Shown here: in pieces, positions 1 through 8,354 of the stretch
Layout: every line of letters begins with the position of its first letter
Numbering within the stretch: the first letter of the stretch is position 1
Assembly: GCA_963801195.1 (NCBI GenBank)
Contig: CAWDDX010000007.1
Location: 62,001-126,000 of the forward strand
Length of the DNA stretch: 64,000 nt
DNA from: SZUA-36 sp963801195
Lineage (GTDB): Bacteria > Pseudomonadota > Gammaproteobacteria > Xanthomonadales > SZUA-36
Reading direction: 5' to 3'
The notes under the pieces: generated by a model
Databases searched by the model: none
Told to the model about the DNA's origin: nothing
What the model saw: only the letters and a program-made list of their open reading frames with translations
Translations under genes and position numbers: made by a program

Positions 1-521
1 TCACGGCCATTCTCGGCGATATGGTCGATGAAAACCGTGCGTTCATCACTGCCGAAATCGTAGAACCGGGCTTCGCGTATCCGTCCTGTTTCAGCCGAAG
101 CCTCGGCTATCGCCTTGATCTCGAATGCCCGTGCATACGCCCAGGGGCGTGCCCAGGCGGACAGCAGTGCAACCACGACAGCCAACGCGAGCGCAAGTCG
201 CATCAGCGGTCGCAACACACTGGCCTCGCTGATACCGCTGGCGCGCATGGCGTAGATTTCAGAATCGGTGTAAAGACGTCCCAGCCCCGTCATTACGCCC
301 AGGAACAGGCTGAGTGGCAGCAGGACATCCAGTGAAATGATGGCTTTGAAAAACGTCAGCCAGGCAACTTCGGCGGGTTGTAACAAACCGGCATCGGCAT
401 CAACCAGGAAACGGCTCAGGCTGAAAGTGACGAAAATGATCACGAGCGCAGTGAAAATAGCCCAGAAGGGTTGGGTTATCTCCCGGACCAGGTAGTGGTC
501 GATAATCTTTTTTCCAGCCAT
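1..521 (-). CDS. lptF: LPS export permease LptF, N-terminal part (truncated by window edge)
   Basis: Reading the minus strand from an ATG at 521 gives about 173 residues open to the window edge, starting MAGKKIIDHYLVREITQPFW. This is the standard opening of the YjgP/YjgQ permease family. Hydrophobic segments follow at about residues 17-37, 53-75 and 100-120, then the start of the periplasmic jellyroll (RFYDFGSDERTVFIDHIAENG). LptF pairs with LptG as the inner-membrane part of the LptB2FG extractor that pulls LPS from the inner membrane; the ATPase gene lptB lies at 15.8-16.5 kb here. LptF is preferred over LptG because of the start of the sequence. The rest of the gene, and any lptG, lie outside the window. 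Confidence 0.85.
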   Translation of the reverse strand, partial: MAGKKIIDHYLVREITQPFWAIFTALVIIFVTFSLSRFLVDADAGLLQPAEVAWLTFFKAIISLDVLLPLSLFLGVMTGLGRLYTDSEIYAMRASGISEASVLRPLMRLALALAVVVALLSAWARPWAYARAFEIKAIAEASAETGRIREARFYDFGSDERTVFIDHIAENGR

Positions 522-620
522 TCGAGTTTTTATTCTCGTTCCTAAAGGTGAATTTTCGACATCGTTACCGCCAGTACTTGCTATGATCGTGTTGCAAGAA
601 TCTCAATTTCAGCCATAAAT

Positions 621-1106
621 ATGAAAATAGTAGTGATACTCGGTCTATCGGCCCTAATGTGTCTGCCTTGCATGGCAGCACCACTGGGTGCCGGCGCGTT
701 TGACATGATCAGTATAAGCGCAGATGAGGCCAGCGAGGATGAGGAACCGGGAATTCTTCATTTTCACGGACATTTCCTGCTGCGCAGCAAGGACTGGAAC
801 CTGACCGCTGACGTGGCGACGGTTTATGGCAAACCCGACAAGCCGGACAGGGTCATCCTGGAAGGCTCACCCGCCCGGTTTCTTGTCAGCCGGGCGGACA
901 GTGCCGAGCTGGGCCAGATCGAAGCGGCTGCGCCGGTCGTGGAATATTCCCGTGCTGATAATCTGCTGTTGTTATCCAGCGGGGCCACCCTGATGCTTGG
1001 GGACGAGGTTATCCGCAGCAGGCATATCGAATACAACATCAGTACCAACCGCTACAAGGCCGGCGGTACTGATGGTGTACTGATAGAGGTTCCGCCCGTC
1101 GACTGA
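621..1106 (+). CDS. LptA/OstA-like periplasmic protein
   Basis: 161 residues with a signal peptide (about residues 1-19, ending CMA-AP). The rest resembles the OstA/LptA-type beta-jellyroll: ISADEASEDEEPGILHFHGH, then LTADVATVYGKPDKPDRVIL, then a repeat-like RSRHIEYNISTNRYKAGG. The 'extra LPS-binding strand' pattern (x-y-D-x-A-x-V-Y) matches LptA and LptC proteins. It is divergent from lptF, with about 100 bp between the starts. Its stop codon (1104-1106) is directly followed by the stop of the convergent TonB receptor. The canonical lptA is at 16.5 kb, so this is a second, shorter paralogue. It may be an accessory bridge or chaperone for LPS or another glycolipid. No clear Shine-Dalgarno is seen. 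Confidence 0.7.
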   Translation: MKIVVILGLSALMCLPCMAAPLGAGAFDMISISADEASEDEEPGILHFHGHFLLRSKDWNLTADVATVYGKPDKPDRVILEGSPARFLVSRADSAELGQIEAAAPVVEYSRADNLLLLSSGATLMLGDEVIRSRHIEYNISTNRYKAGGTDGVLIEVPPVD

Positions 1107-3557
1107 TTACCACGTATAGGACATTACGATGCCGTAAGTCCGCAGGTCGCCCCAGTTGGTCAGAATGGTCGCGATATCGGGCCGTTCTTCGGGGTTGTAG
1201 ATCAGCGCATTGTTCATGTTCATCTCTTCCTCGATGTTCTCAAGATAGAATTGCAACTTGACCTTGTTGCCCGGCAGATCCCAGAACAGGCGGAAATCGG
1301 TCTTCGTATACGAATCCTGGCGGGTTCCGGCGAGGTTTATGTCGTTGGCATAGTACTGGCCGACATAGGTGGTCTGAAGAAACGGCGTTAGCGTGCTGCC
1401 GTTGCCCATATCGAAGATATAACTCGCCTGTAGTCCAAACGACCAGTCGGGTGACATGGCTGGCTGCCAGCCGTTCAAATTGAGCGTATCACCCATCGTG
1501 TGGCCCTCGATATCACCCAGTCCGGCAATGGCCGGAACCACGTAATCCTTGAATTGCGCGTCCAGCCACGCGATGTTGGCCGAGATGTTCCAGCGCGTGC
1601 CGGGCAGCCATTGAATCTCGGCTTCAAAGCCCTTGGATTCCATCTTTCCCGCGGTGCTGATGTAATCCATCAACCCCGCCGTTCCCGGATAAGGCAAAAT
1701 CCGGAATGACTGTGCCTGCATGTCCTTGAAGTCATTCAAAAAGGTCGACAGATTCACGACCAGGCTGCCGTCCATGAGCATGCTCTTGAGACCAAGCTCA
1801 TAAGCCGTCACGCTTTCAGAGTCGTAATTGAGCGGCACATTCGTGGGATCACCCGGGTGCTCGTTGATGCCGCCGGGCCGGTAGCCGGTCGAAACACTGA
1901 AATAGGAATTGATATTGTCATTGAATTTGTATTGCAGCGCCGCGTTCCAGAGCACCCCGTTCCAGCTGTCCGTGCTGCCGTCCCTGAGGGTTTTGCCATC
2001 GTCATACCAGCGCAGGCCGGCAGAGGCGCGCAGTTTGTCGGTGATCTCATAACCCGCGCTGGCGAAAACGGATGTCGAGTCGGTCTTGTAATCGCCGGTG
2101 TAGTCCCACGCGGGTTGAAAGTTTTCCCCGTCACTGGTTCCCAGCCAGCCCCAGTTTGATTGCATATCCAGGTAGTAAACGCCGGCCACCCAGTCGAAAC
2201 GGCCGTTGCTGTTGGAGGTCAGGCGCAATTCGCTGGACAGCGTATCCCTGTAGGAATCCCAGCCGTTGAAGTCGCTGCTGTAGGTGGGGCCGCCGTCACT
2301 GTAGTCGCTGTCGAAGACCTGTTTGTTTTCGAATTTAGACTTGTTGATGAACCATTGCATCGTCGCGAATCCCATGTCCCAGTTCGCTTTCAGCGTGCCG
2401 CTCAGGTTTTCCTGGTCTGCCAGCGAGGCAAAGTTCCTGCTCACGTGCCAGCCGTCGGTGTCCGGGTGGGCGCCTGGCGGGGCAATCTGGTTTCCGGCCT
2501 GGTACTGGCCATCGATATAGGCGCCGGCCTGGTGGTAACCCCACATACCGGAACCGGTTTGATTCTGATCGTAGGAAATCAGGTTGACCATCAGGTTGAA
2601 ATTGTCCGTGGGTTGCCATTTGGTCATCCAGCGCACGTACTGCTGTTTTTTGTCACGCAGGTCATCGGCGTCGCCTTCGAGCACGTGGTTGTCGACATAG
2701 CCCGAATGGATGTCGTAGCGTGCTGCGATACGCGTGGTCAGCGTTTCGAGGATGGGTACGTTCAACATGGCGTCGAAGCGGGTTCCATCGGCGTAACCGT
2801 ACTCGCCTTCAAAGGCGGCATCCCAACCGCGCGGGTCGGGCTCATTGCTGATGATGTTGATGGCGCCGCCAAACGCATTGCGACCGTACATCACGCCCTG
2901 CGGTCCACGCAGGACCTCGATCACCTTGACATCCACATAGGGTTCCAGGGCCTGGGTGGTGGTGGGCACGCTCACGCCGTCTTCAAAAATTGCCACTACC
3001 GGGTCTGCCTCGGCGCCGGTGCGCGTGGTCCGCGTGCCGCGGATCGCGGGCTTGGCCTCATTACCCGCCTGTCCGTACTGCATATTGGGCACCTGGTCCG
3101 ATACACGGGTGATGTCGCGGATACGGCCACGCACCTGATCGTCTTTAAGCAAGCGCGTGACTGCGACCGGCTGTTGCTGCGATTCAGGTGTAAACTTTTC
3201 CGCAATGACGTCTTCCTGCGCCACCGGCTTTTGCGGGTTGTAGGCGTCGTACAGGGGTTCACCCCGCACGGTCTGGTTCTTGGCTCCCACGATTGGTGGT
3301 GAGGCTTCTGACGCGACGATTGCAGCTTTCTCGTCTTTCAGTTTCTCAATGGTGCTCTGGGCACCGGCGAGTTCGGCTTCAAGTTGCGACACTTTGTCCT
3401 TCGCAGCCGACAATTCTTTTTGCAGCGCCTGAACGCGTGCTGCAGCATTTGCCGCATCGGCGGATGCATCCTCCTGGGGGGTGCCATCCGCGTAGGCAAT
3501 CTGGACAAAAGCAAAGACCATCAATATCTGGAAAAACGTTAATGCCCGGGTTTTCAT
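1107..3557 (-). CDS. TonB-dependent receptor with N-terminal coiled coil
   Basis: 816 residues. A signal peptide (about 1-23, ending AYA-DG) is followed by an Ala/Lys/Glu-rich heptad region at about residues 36-80 (VQALQKELSAAKDKVSQLEA and on) that should form a coiled coil. The plug domain follows (about 125-245), with RDITRVSDQVPNMQ, an AIRGTRTTRTGAE segment and the typical VIEVLRGPQGVMYGRNAFGG. Then comes a 22-strand barrel ending in an aromatic residue (GIVMSYTW). The receptor should import a large substrate across the outer membrane using TonB. The coiled coil sits where a TonB box or signalling domain normally lies, which is unusual. A good AAGGA ribosome site lies 5 nt before the ATG. 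The substrate is not evident; no siderophore or vitamin genes adjoin. Confidence 0.9.
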   Translation of the reverse strand: MKTRALTFFQILMVFAFVQIAYADGTPQEDASADAANAAARVQALQKELSAAKDKVSQLEAELAGAQSTIEKLKDEKAAIVASEASPPIVGAKNQTVRGEPLYDAYNPQKPVAQEDVIAEKFTPESQQQPVAVTRLLKDDQVRGRIRDITRVSDQVPNMQYGQAGNEAKPAIRGTRTTRTGAEADPVVAIFEDGVSVPTTTQALEPYVDVKVIEVLRGPQGVMYGRNAFGGAINIISNEPDPRGWDAAFEGEYGYADGTRFDAMLNVPILETLTTRIAARYDIHSGYVDNHVLEGDADDLRDKKQQYVRWMTKWQPTDNFNLMVNLISYDQNQTGSGMWGYHQAGAYIDGQYQAGNQIAPPGAHPDTDGWHVSRNFASLADQENLSGTLKANWDMGFATMQWFINKSKFENKQVFDSDYSDGGPTYSSDFNGWDSYRDTLSSELRLTSNSNGRFDWVAGVYYLDMQSNWGWLGTSDGENFQPAWDYTGDYKTDSTSVFASAGYEITDKLRASAGLRWYDDGKTLRDGSTDSWNGVLWNAALQYKFNDNINSYFSVSTGYRPGGINEHPGDPTNVPLNYDSESVTAYELGLKSMLMDGSLVVNLSTFLNDFKDMQAQSFRILPYPGTAGLMDYISTAGKMESKGFEAEIQWLPGTRWNISANIAWLDAQFKDYVVPAIAGLGDIEGHTMGDTLNLNGWQPAMSPDWSFGLQASYIFDMGNGSTLTPFLQTTYVGQYYANDINLAGTRQDSYTKTDFRLFWDLPGNKVKLQFYLENIEEEMNMNNALIYNPEERPDIATILTNWGDLRTYGIVMSYTW

Positions 3558-3623
3558 AACTTTCCTTGATATGGTTATTAAGAGTTAGACTTGTTAAAGA
3601 AACAAAATCATTCGGGGTTAGGA

Positions 3624-4352
3624 CTATTTCGGCCAGGATTCCACGACATTCGCCGCAGCTCTGAAATCTGCGGCGTCGTCAACTTCACACCAACTCAGGC
3701 CGTGAATCTGGCAAATACCGACGATGCCCTTGCTGGCGAGCTGATCAATGGCCGACAGGTACCACAGTTTGAGCGCATCTGACTTGTCCATCATCTCTTC
3801 CAGCTTGGCGGTAAAAGCATCGGCACCGGCCTGGTCAAACACCATCAGGCCGATACTTTCGCCGTCGACCAGGCTGATATCCAATTGTTTGCTGACCTTG
3901 AGCAGCCGGTCGCCGTCTGCGATGATTTTCATATCGTCGAGGTCAAAATTTGACTTGGTATCACTGGCGAGGGTAATGGCAAAACCCTTGTCATTGGCGA
4001 GCAGGCGTTGCAATACCGCGGCTTCGAAGAGCGTATCGCCGTTCATCAACACGAATGGCGCATCCATTTCAAAACGTGCTTCCCAACAGGTGCCAAGATT
4101 GTCCGTGTGTGCAAACATCGGGTTGTGCAGCGTCCGCACGTTGATCCCCTTGACTTGTTTCACGACGCTATCGACCATTTCGCTCGCAAAACCGGTCACC
4201 ACCACGACTTCATCGATGTCACATTGTGCGATCTGGCTCAATTGCCATTCAAGAATCGAGATACCATGAAGGGGCAGACAGCACTTGGGCATGCTCGAGG
4301 TCAACGGCATCAGACGGCGCCCCTGGCCTGCGCTGAGTATTATCGCTTTCAA
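3624..4352 (-). CDS. sugar/phosphocholine nucleotidyltransferase-like protein (LicC-type)
   Basis: 242 residues. The start codon is TTG, supported by an AAAGGA ribosome site 6-7 nt upstream. The N-terminus has the nucleotidyltransferase signature, AIILSAGQGRRLMPLTSSMP followed by K (G-x-G-x-R-x-x-P...K), and a metal-binding MNGDTLFEAAVL motif near residue 100. Length and pattern fit small NTP-transferases that make CDP-choline, CDP-inositol-phosphate or NDP-sugars; the substrate cannot be read from sequence. It is divergent from the GMC oxidoreductase across about 180 bp. With the CDP-alcohol phosphatidyltransferase at 40.5 kb it could supply a CDP-activated headgroup, but that link is speculative because the two are 36 kb apart. 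Confidence 0.75.
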   Translation of the reverse strand: MKAIILSAGQGRRLMPLTSSMPKCCLPLHGISILEWQLSQIAQCDIDEVVVVTGFASEMVDSVVKQVKGINVRTLHNPMFAHTDNLGTCWEARFEMDAPFVLMNGDTLFEAAVLQRLLANDKGFAITLASDTKSNFDLDDMKIIADGDRLLKVSKQLDISLVDGESIGLMVFDQAGADAFTAKLEEMMDKSDALKLWYLSAIDQLASKGIVGICQIHGLSWCEVDDAADFRAAANVVESWPK

Positions 4353-4532
4353 AAAAATCCTTTCTTTTTAATTTGCAGAGTTAAAAAACTGGTGCATTAG
4401 AACATGAATTCTTTATTCTGCAAAATTCAGATTGAATAGAATTTGCTGCAAATTGTCAGTAGTTTTGCTATACAGGCCACACTGCCCCGAAAACACCCGT
4501 CAACGACAGGCGCGCATTTTAACAGACCATGA

Positions 4533-6152
4533 GTGCAGAAAGTGTTAATTGATCTTGAGAAGGTTGCCGAAGACTTTACCCTGGATGCCGAGGTATGTAT
4601 TGTCGGGGCCGGGGCGGCGGGCGTTGCGCTGGCCCGGGACCTGATGAAAGCTGGCCGTGACGTGTGTTTGCTGGAAGCCGGCGGTATGGATTTCGATGAG
4701 CAAACCCAGTCCCTGTTCAGGGGCAGTAATATCGGTATGGAATACTACGACCTCGACCATTCCCGTCTGCGTTTTTTTGGCGGGACAACCAACATATGGG
4801 GTGGACGCAGTATCCCGCTGGACCCCATCGATTTCGAGAAACGCGACTGGGTGCCGCACAGTGGCTGGCCAATCACGCTGGATGATCTGAAACCCTATTA
4901 CAGGATCGCCCATGATTCACTTGAGCTGGGCGAATATGATTATGAAACCGGGATGTGGGACAAGTTGCACCTGCGCCCGATTGATTTTGATCCAGCTGCC
5001 ATCGCCCACCGTTTCTGGCGTTTTGATGCCCTCGCCGAACGATTCAATAGCCGGCGCAGTGACGATCTCGTCAAGGCGTCCAACGTACGTATCGTCCTGC
5101 ATGCGAATACAACCGGTCTGCGTGCGGCCGAGAACGCGTCGGTAATTACAGGCCTGGATGCACGAAGCCTGCAGGGCCGCGGGTTGCGGGTCAATGCCCG
5201 CCATTTTGTACTGGCCTGTGGCGCGATTGAAAATGCACGGCTGTTGTTGATGTCCAGTGACGTCGAGGCGAACGGGGTCGGCAACCGCTACGACCAGGTC
5301 GGACGCTATTTCATGGAGCACCCGCACGGCAGGATTGCACGTATCGAGACACGTGACCCGGCAGCATTCTGGGCACTCTACCGGAAACGCTATCCGGCGG
5401 CGGATGTGCCGGTGGCTCCGGCTATGGTCTTACCACCCGCCCTGCAAAAGAAGCTGGGTGTGCTCAACAGCGCGGCCACTTTCAAGCTGGAGAAAGACCC
5501 GAGCAACGGCGCAACCATTAGCAAACGGGTCTACCTGAACCTGAAGCACAGCCTGTCACCGACCAAAAACGGCCGTCGTCTTTGGCAGACCTGGCGTGGC
5601 TCCCAGGACTGGCTGCAGCGACACCTCTCCATGACCTTGTTGCGGCTTGGCGTCTGGATGACCGGTATGGGTCTGTACGTCACGGCGCGGGCTGAACAGG
5701 CCCCGAACCCGGATAGCCGTGTATGCCTGTCGGCTGAAACGGACGCTTTGGGCTGTCCCAGGGCGGATCTCGACTGGCGGCTTTGTGCCCTGGATAAGGA
5801 AACCATGCTGCAATTCGGCAAGACCCTGCAGGATGAATTTAAAAGGCTCGGGCTGGGCAGGGTGACGACATACCCATGGCTGGAAGATGGCAAACCCGAG
5901 TGGCCGGTTGACCCGAGCGTTGGCAACCACCCCATAGGTGGATACCACCACATGGGTACGACCCGCATGAGCGACTCGGCCAGGACCGGTGTTGTGGATG
6001 CCAATTGCACGGTGCATGGTTACCACAACCTGCACATCGCCGGCAGTTCCGTATTTACCACGGGTGGCTGGGCCAATCCGACGCTGACGCTGCTGGCGCT
6101 GACACACCGGCTCGGGGTGCATTTGAACAGCCTGATGGAAAATGGCGCCTGA
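4533..6152 (+). CDS. GMC-family FAD-dependent oxidoreductase
   Basis: 539 residues. A GTG start is used because an in-frame TGA lies immediately upstream and the next Met is well inside the FAD fold; no clear ribosome site is seen. An N-terminal Rossmann dinucleotide motif (CIVGAGAAGVALARDL, about 22-37) and FAD-contacting GGTTNIWGGRSIPLD are followed by the GMC C-terminal domain with GGYHHMGTTRMSD and GSSVFTTGGWANPTLTLLAL. The second conserved His/Asn of GMC active sites is carried by the GGWANPT segment. Family members oxidise alcohols or sugars. The flanking nucleotidyltransferases and glycosyltransferase suggest that the substrate is a sugar or polyol of a surface glycan or lipid. Confidence 0.85.
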   Translation: MQKVLIDLEKVAEDFTLDAEVCIVGAGAAGVALARDLMKAGRDVCLLEAGGMDFDEQTQSLFRGSNIGMEYYDLDHSRLRFFGGTTNIWGGRSIPLDPIDFEKRDWVPHSGWPITLDDLKPYYRIAHDSLELGEYDYETGMWDKLHLRPIDFDPAAIAHRFWRFDALAERFNSRRSDDLVKASNVRIVLHANTTGLRAAENASVITGLDARSLQGRGLRVNARHFVLACGAIENARLLLMSSDVEANGVGNRYDQVGRYFMEHPHGRIARIETRDPAAFWALYRKRYPAADVPVAPAMVLPPALQKKLGVLNSAATFKLEKDPSNGATISKRVYLNLKHSLSPTKNGRRLWQTWRGSQDWLQRHLSMTLLRLGVWMTGMGLYVTARAEQAPNPDSRVCLSAETDALGCPRADLDWRLCALDKETMLQFGKTLQDEFKRLGLGRVTTYPWLEDGKPEWPVDPSVGNHPIGGYHHMGTTRMSDSARTGVVDANCTVHGYHNLHIAGSSVFTTGGWANPTLTLLALTHRLGVHLNSLMENGA

Positions 6153-6170
6153 CCCACAGTTGACCCCGAA

Positions 6171-6247
6171 GCACCGTCATCCCGGCGCATGCCGGGACCT
6201 CCCAAACCCGGCACCCGCTTAACAACAAGCACCGTCATCCCGGCGCA
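6171..6247. repeat. two REP-like palindromic units
   Basis: GCACCGTCATCCCGGCGCA occurs at 6171-6189 and again at 6229-6247. The first copy continues into a palindrome, CCCGGC-GCAT-GCCGGG (6181-6196). Short GTCATCCCGGCG... palindromes of this kind are common extragenic repeats in proteobacteria. The pair lies between convergent genes, where it may also act as a transcription stop. There is no U-tract. Confidence 0.65.
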
Positions 6248-6258
6248 CCTGACCGCAG

Positions 6259-7110
6259 TTATTCGCCGGAGAGGATTTCTTCGGCCAATTTTTGGTCCTC
6301 AATTGAATCAACATCCACGGCGGCCCTGGCAAAACCGACTTCGACGTGGCCGATCCGGCAACCCGCGGCTGTCGACAGACCGCCCAGCGCGTCTTCCAGG
6401 CTCAGACGTCTGAGCAGGTAAAGTAACAATGCCCTGATACCGAAGCGGCGCGCGATACGCCACGGGTGTTTGCGGTCGGCCTCGGCCTGTCGCCAGAAAC
6501 CCAGTGCTTTCCGGCCCTCTTTGTTCATGATGGCGAACAGGTTACTGCCGCAGTATCGTCCATTTGAAAACTTGAGAACGGTGCGTCTTGATTGCGGCCA
6601 GGCGGCTTTGACCAGCGCATACGGGACAAATCCAATGACAAGGTCATATCCCCGGCCGCCGTTATCGCTTGTCGGGGAGTGCCCTTCAACTCCCCGGTCC
6701 GGGTGGGCGGCCGAAAACGCCAGGGTGCAGAAGTCATCTACGATGTCAGCGGTCAGCAAGGCATGGTCACCCGCGGTCAGCAGGACCGGGTATTGGCCGA
6801 GTTTCTCCACCGCCGATAACGCGCTGGCCGCGGGTCCGCTGGCCGGTGCGAGCCATTCAAACCCGGGGTGCCGTAAGAGTTTCTGCAACTCCCGGTCGGT
6901 GGCGAGGGCATCGGCCGATGGGCCGCAGATGATCCCGACCCCGGCCTGCCGGCTGTTTTCAATGGCTTGCATGACGCGGGCCAGGGCCGGTTTGCCGGCA
7001 ACTGGCACCATCACGCTGGCCGAAACATTGAATGCACGGCTCAGCGGGCTGCCGCCCGGGCGCTCACCGGCCAGGATCACCGAGCGGTATGTCGTGTCTT
7101 GCTCATTCAT
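6259..7110 (-). CDS. MobA-like NTP transferase domain protein
   Basis: 283 residues. The N-terminus reads SVILAGERPGGSPLSRAF...VMVPVAGKPALARVMQAI, a nucleotidyltransferase fold in which the usual G-x-G-x-R loop is altered to AGERPGGSPL. A likely metal site is LLTAGDHALLT (about residue 115). The C-terminal half (from about 200) is basic (RRFGIRALLLYLLRRLSLED) and may contact the membrane. It ends with a DVDSIEDQKLAEEILSGE tail typical of MobA-like enzymes. It probably transfers a nucleotide to a phospho-alcohol or sugar; the substrate is unknown. It lies 26 bp downstream of the GNAT-like gene on the same strand, so the two are probably cotranscribed. Confidence 0.65.
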   Translation of the reverse strand: MNEQDTTYRSVILAGERPGGSPLSRAFNVSASVMVPVAGKPALARVMQAIENSRQAGVGIICGPSADALATDRELQKLLRHPGFEWLAPASGPAASALSAVEKLGQYPVLLTAGDHALLTADIVDDFCTLAFSAAHPDRGVEGHSPTSDNGGRGYDLVIGFVPYALVKAAWPQSRRTVLKFSNGRYCGSNLFAIMNKEGRKALGFWRQAEADRKHPWRIARRFGIRALLLYLLRRLSLEDALGGLSTAAGCRIGHVEVGFARAAVDVDSIEDQKLAEEILSGE

Positions 7111-7136
7111 TGTGCGCGACGCTTATTGCGTGGTTC

Positions 7137-8282
7137 CTAGAGGTCTTTTTCGTACATGCGGTATCGTTTTGTGATCACGCCACCGACACTTTCAATGATA
7201 TTCCTGACCCCGTGGTTGTGGTCCAGTATCCATGACATTTCCACGCGCTCGAGTCCCCGGGTTTTGCCCGCTTCCATGACAGCTTCTATGATCATGTAGG
7301 CAAGAGCCGGTCCAAAGCGCGTGTTCTGATATTTTTGCCTGACACCCATCAATGCGACCCTGGCTGATTTGGGGAAGTCCTTTTTGAGCCTCCAGATCAA
7401 TTTGGCCCATCCAAATGGCAGCAGGCGGCCGTCGAGGTCCGCTATGGCCTCGTTGATATTGGGCAGCAGCACGATAAACGCCGAATCTTGCCCGTCCATT
7501 TCCGCGATCTGGATGAAATCCTCGGGTGCGATCATCAGCAATTCCTTGCCGATCATGCTGAATTCTTCGGCTGTAAAGGGGGTGAAATTCCAGTTGTTTT
7601 CCCATGCGTCATTAAAAATATCGCGCATCGACTCCAGTTCGGCGCTCTTGTTTTTGAGGTTCAGTTTTCTGACCTTGATGCGGTCGCCGCTCCGCTCTAT
7701 CAAGGCCTGCATGACCCTCGGGATCGCCAGTGAGCCGCCATCCAGGCCGTAGGCGAGTAAATCCTGGACAGGCCTGTATCCGCAACGCTCTATCGCTGCG
7801 CCGTAATAAACCGGTGCATGGCCCGTCATGATGTAGGGCGGTGTGTCAAAGCCTTCGATCAGGACGCCGAGGTCCTGGTTGATACTGAGGTTGAACGGGC
7901 CGACAACGTGCACCATTCCCTGCTCACGCAACCAGTTTTCAGCAGTTTCAAAAAGGGCCTTGAAAACCTCGTCATCGTCGGCTGCTTCAATCAATCCAAA
8001 AAAGCCGGTCTTCGTTTCGTGTTGTTGAAGATGCAGGTCATCGACCTGCGCCGAGATACGCCCGACCGGTTGATCATTTTTGTAGGCGATCCACGTGCAC
8101 CACCTCGCGTGTTTGAAATAAGGGTGTCCGGCTGCAAATGCTTGCTTACGTTCGTAAATAAGTGGTGGAACCCAGTTCGGGTCGTCTTTATAGATGCGCC
8201 AGGGAACACGAATAAAGGCCTGCAAATCCTTGTTGCCTGAAACCTTCCTGACTTCAAGGGTGTTGTTGGAGATATCATTCAT
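7137..8282 (-). CDS. GNAT-like N-acetyltransferase family protein
   Basis: About 381 residues from an ATG at 8282 with a GGAAG ribosome-site sequence 6-7 nt upstream. A longer frame to 8330 exists but has no ribosome site. The N-terminal motif FIRVPWRIYKDDPNWVPPL and the central GPFNLSINQDLGVLIEGFDTP are hallmarks of a conserved uncharacterised family distantly related to GNAT acyltransferases. The C-terminal part (VRQKYQNTRFGPALAYMIIE) carries a degenerate acyl-CoA-binding loop. The acceptor is unknown. Its place between an NTP-transferase and a glycosyltransferase suggests acylation of a surface-glycan precursor or of a lipid headgroup. Confidence 0.7.
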   Translation of the reverse strand: MNDISNNTLEVRKVSGNKDLQAFIRVPWRIYKDDPNWVPPLIYERKQAFAAGHPYFKHARWCTWIAYKNDQPVGRISAQVDDLHLQQHETKTGFFGLIEAADDDEVFKALFETAENWLREQGMVHVVGPFNLSINQDLGVLIEGFDTPPYIMTGHAPVYYGAAIERCGYRPVQDLLAYGLDGGSLAIPRVMQALIERSGDRIKVRKLNLKNKSAELESMRDIFNDAWENNWNFTPFTAEEFSMIGKELLMIAPEDFIQIAEMDGQDSAFIVLLPNINEAIADLDGRLLPFGWAKLIWRLKKDFPKSARVALMGVRQKYQNTRFGPALAYMIIEAVMEAGKTRGLERVEMSWILDHNHGVRNIIESVGGVITKRYRMYEKDL

Positions 8283-8354
8283 GTTTTGCTTCCAAGAACT
8301 GTTGCCCGACCCTGGTGTAAAGCTTGCCATAATACATCGCGTGTTTCATTTGTT

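Noticed and set aside
2160..3302. Long plus-strand ORF of about 380 codons
   Set aside because: It lies wholly antisense to the TonB receptor, has no recognisable domain and has no ribosome site; it is a shadow frame.
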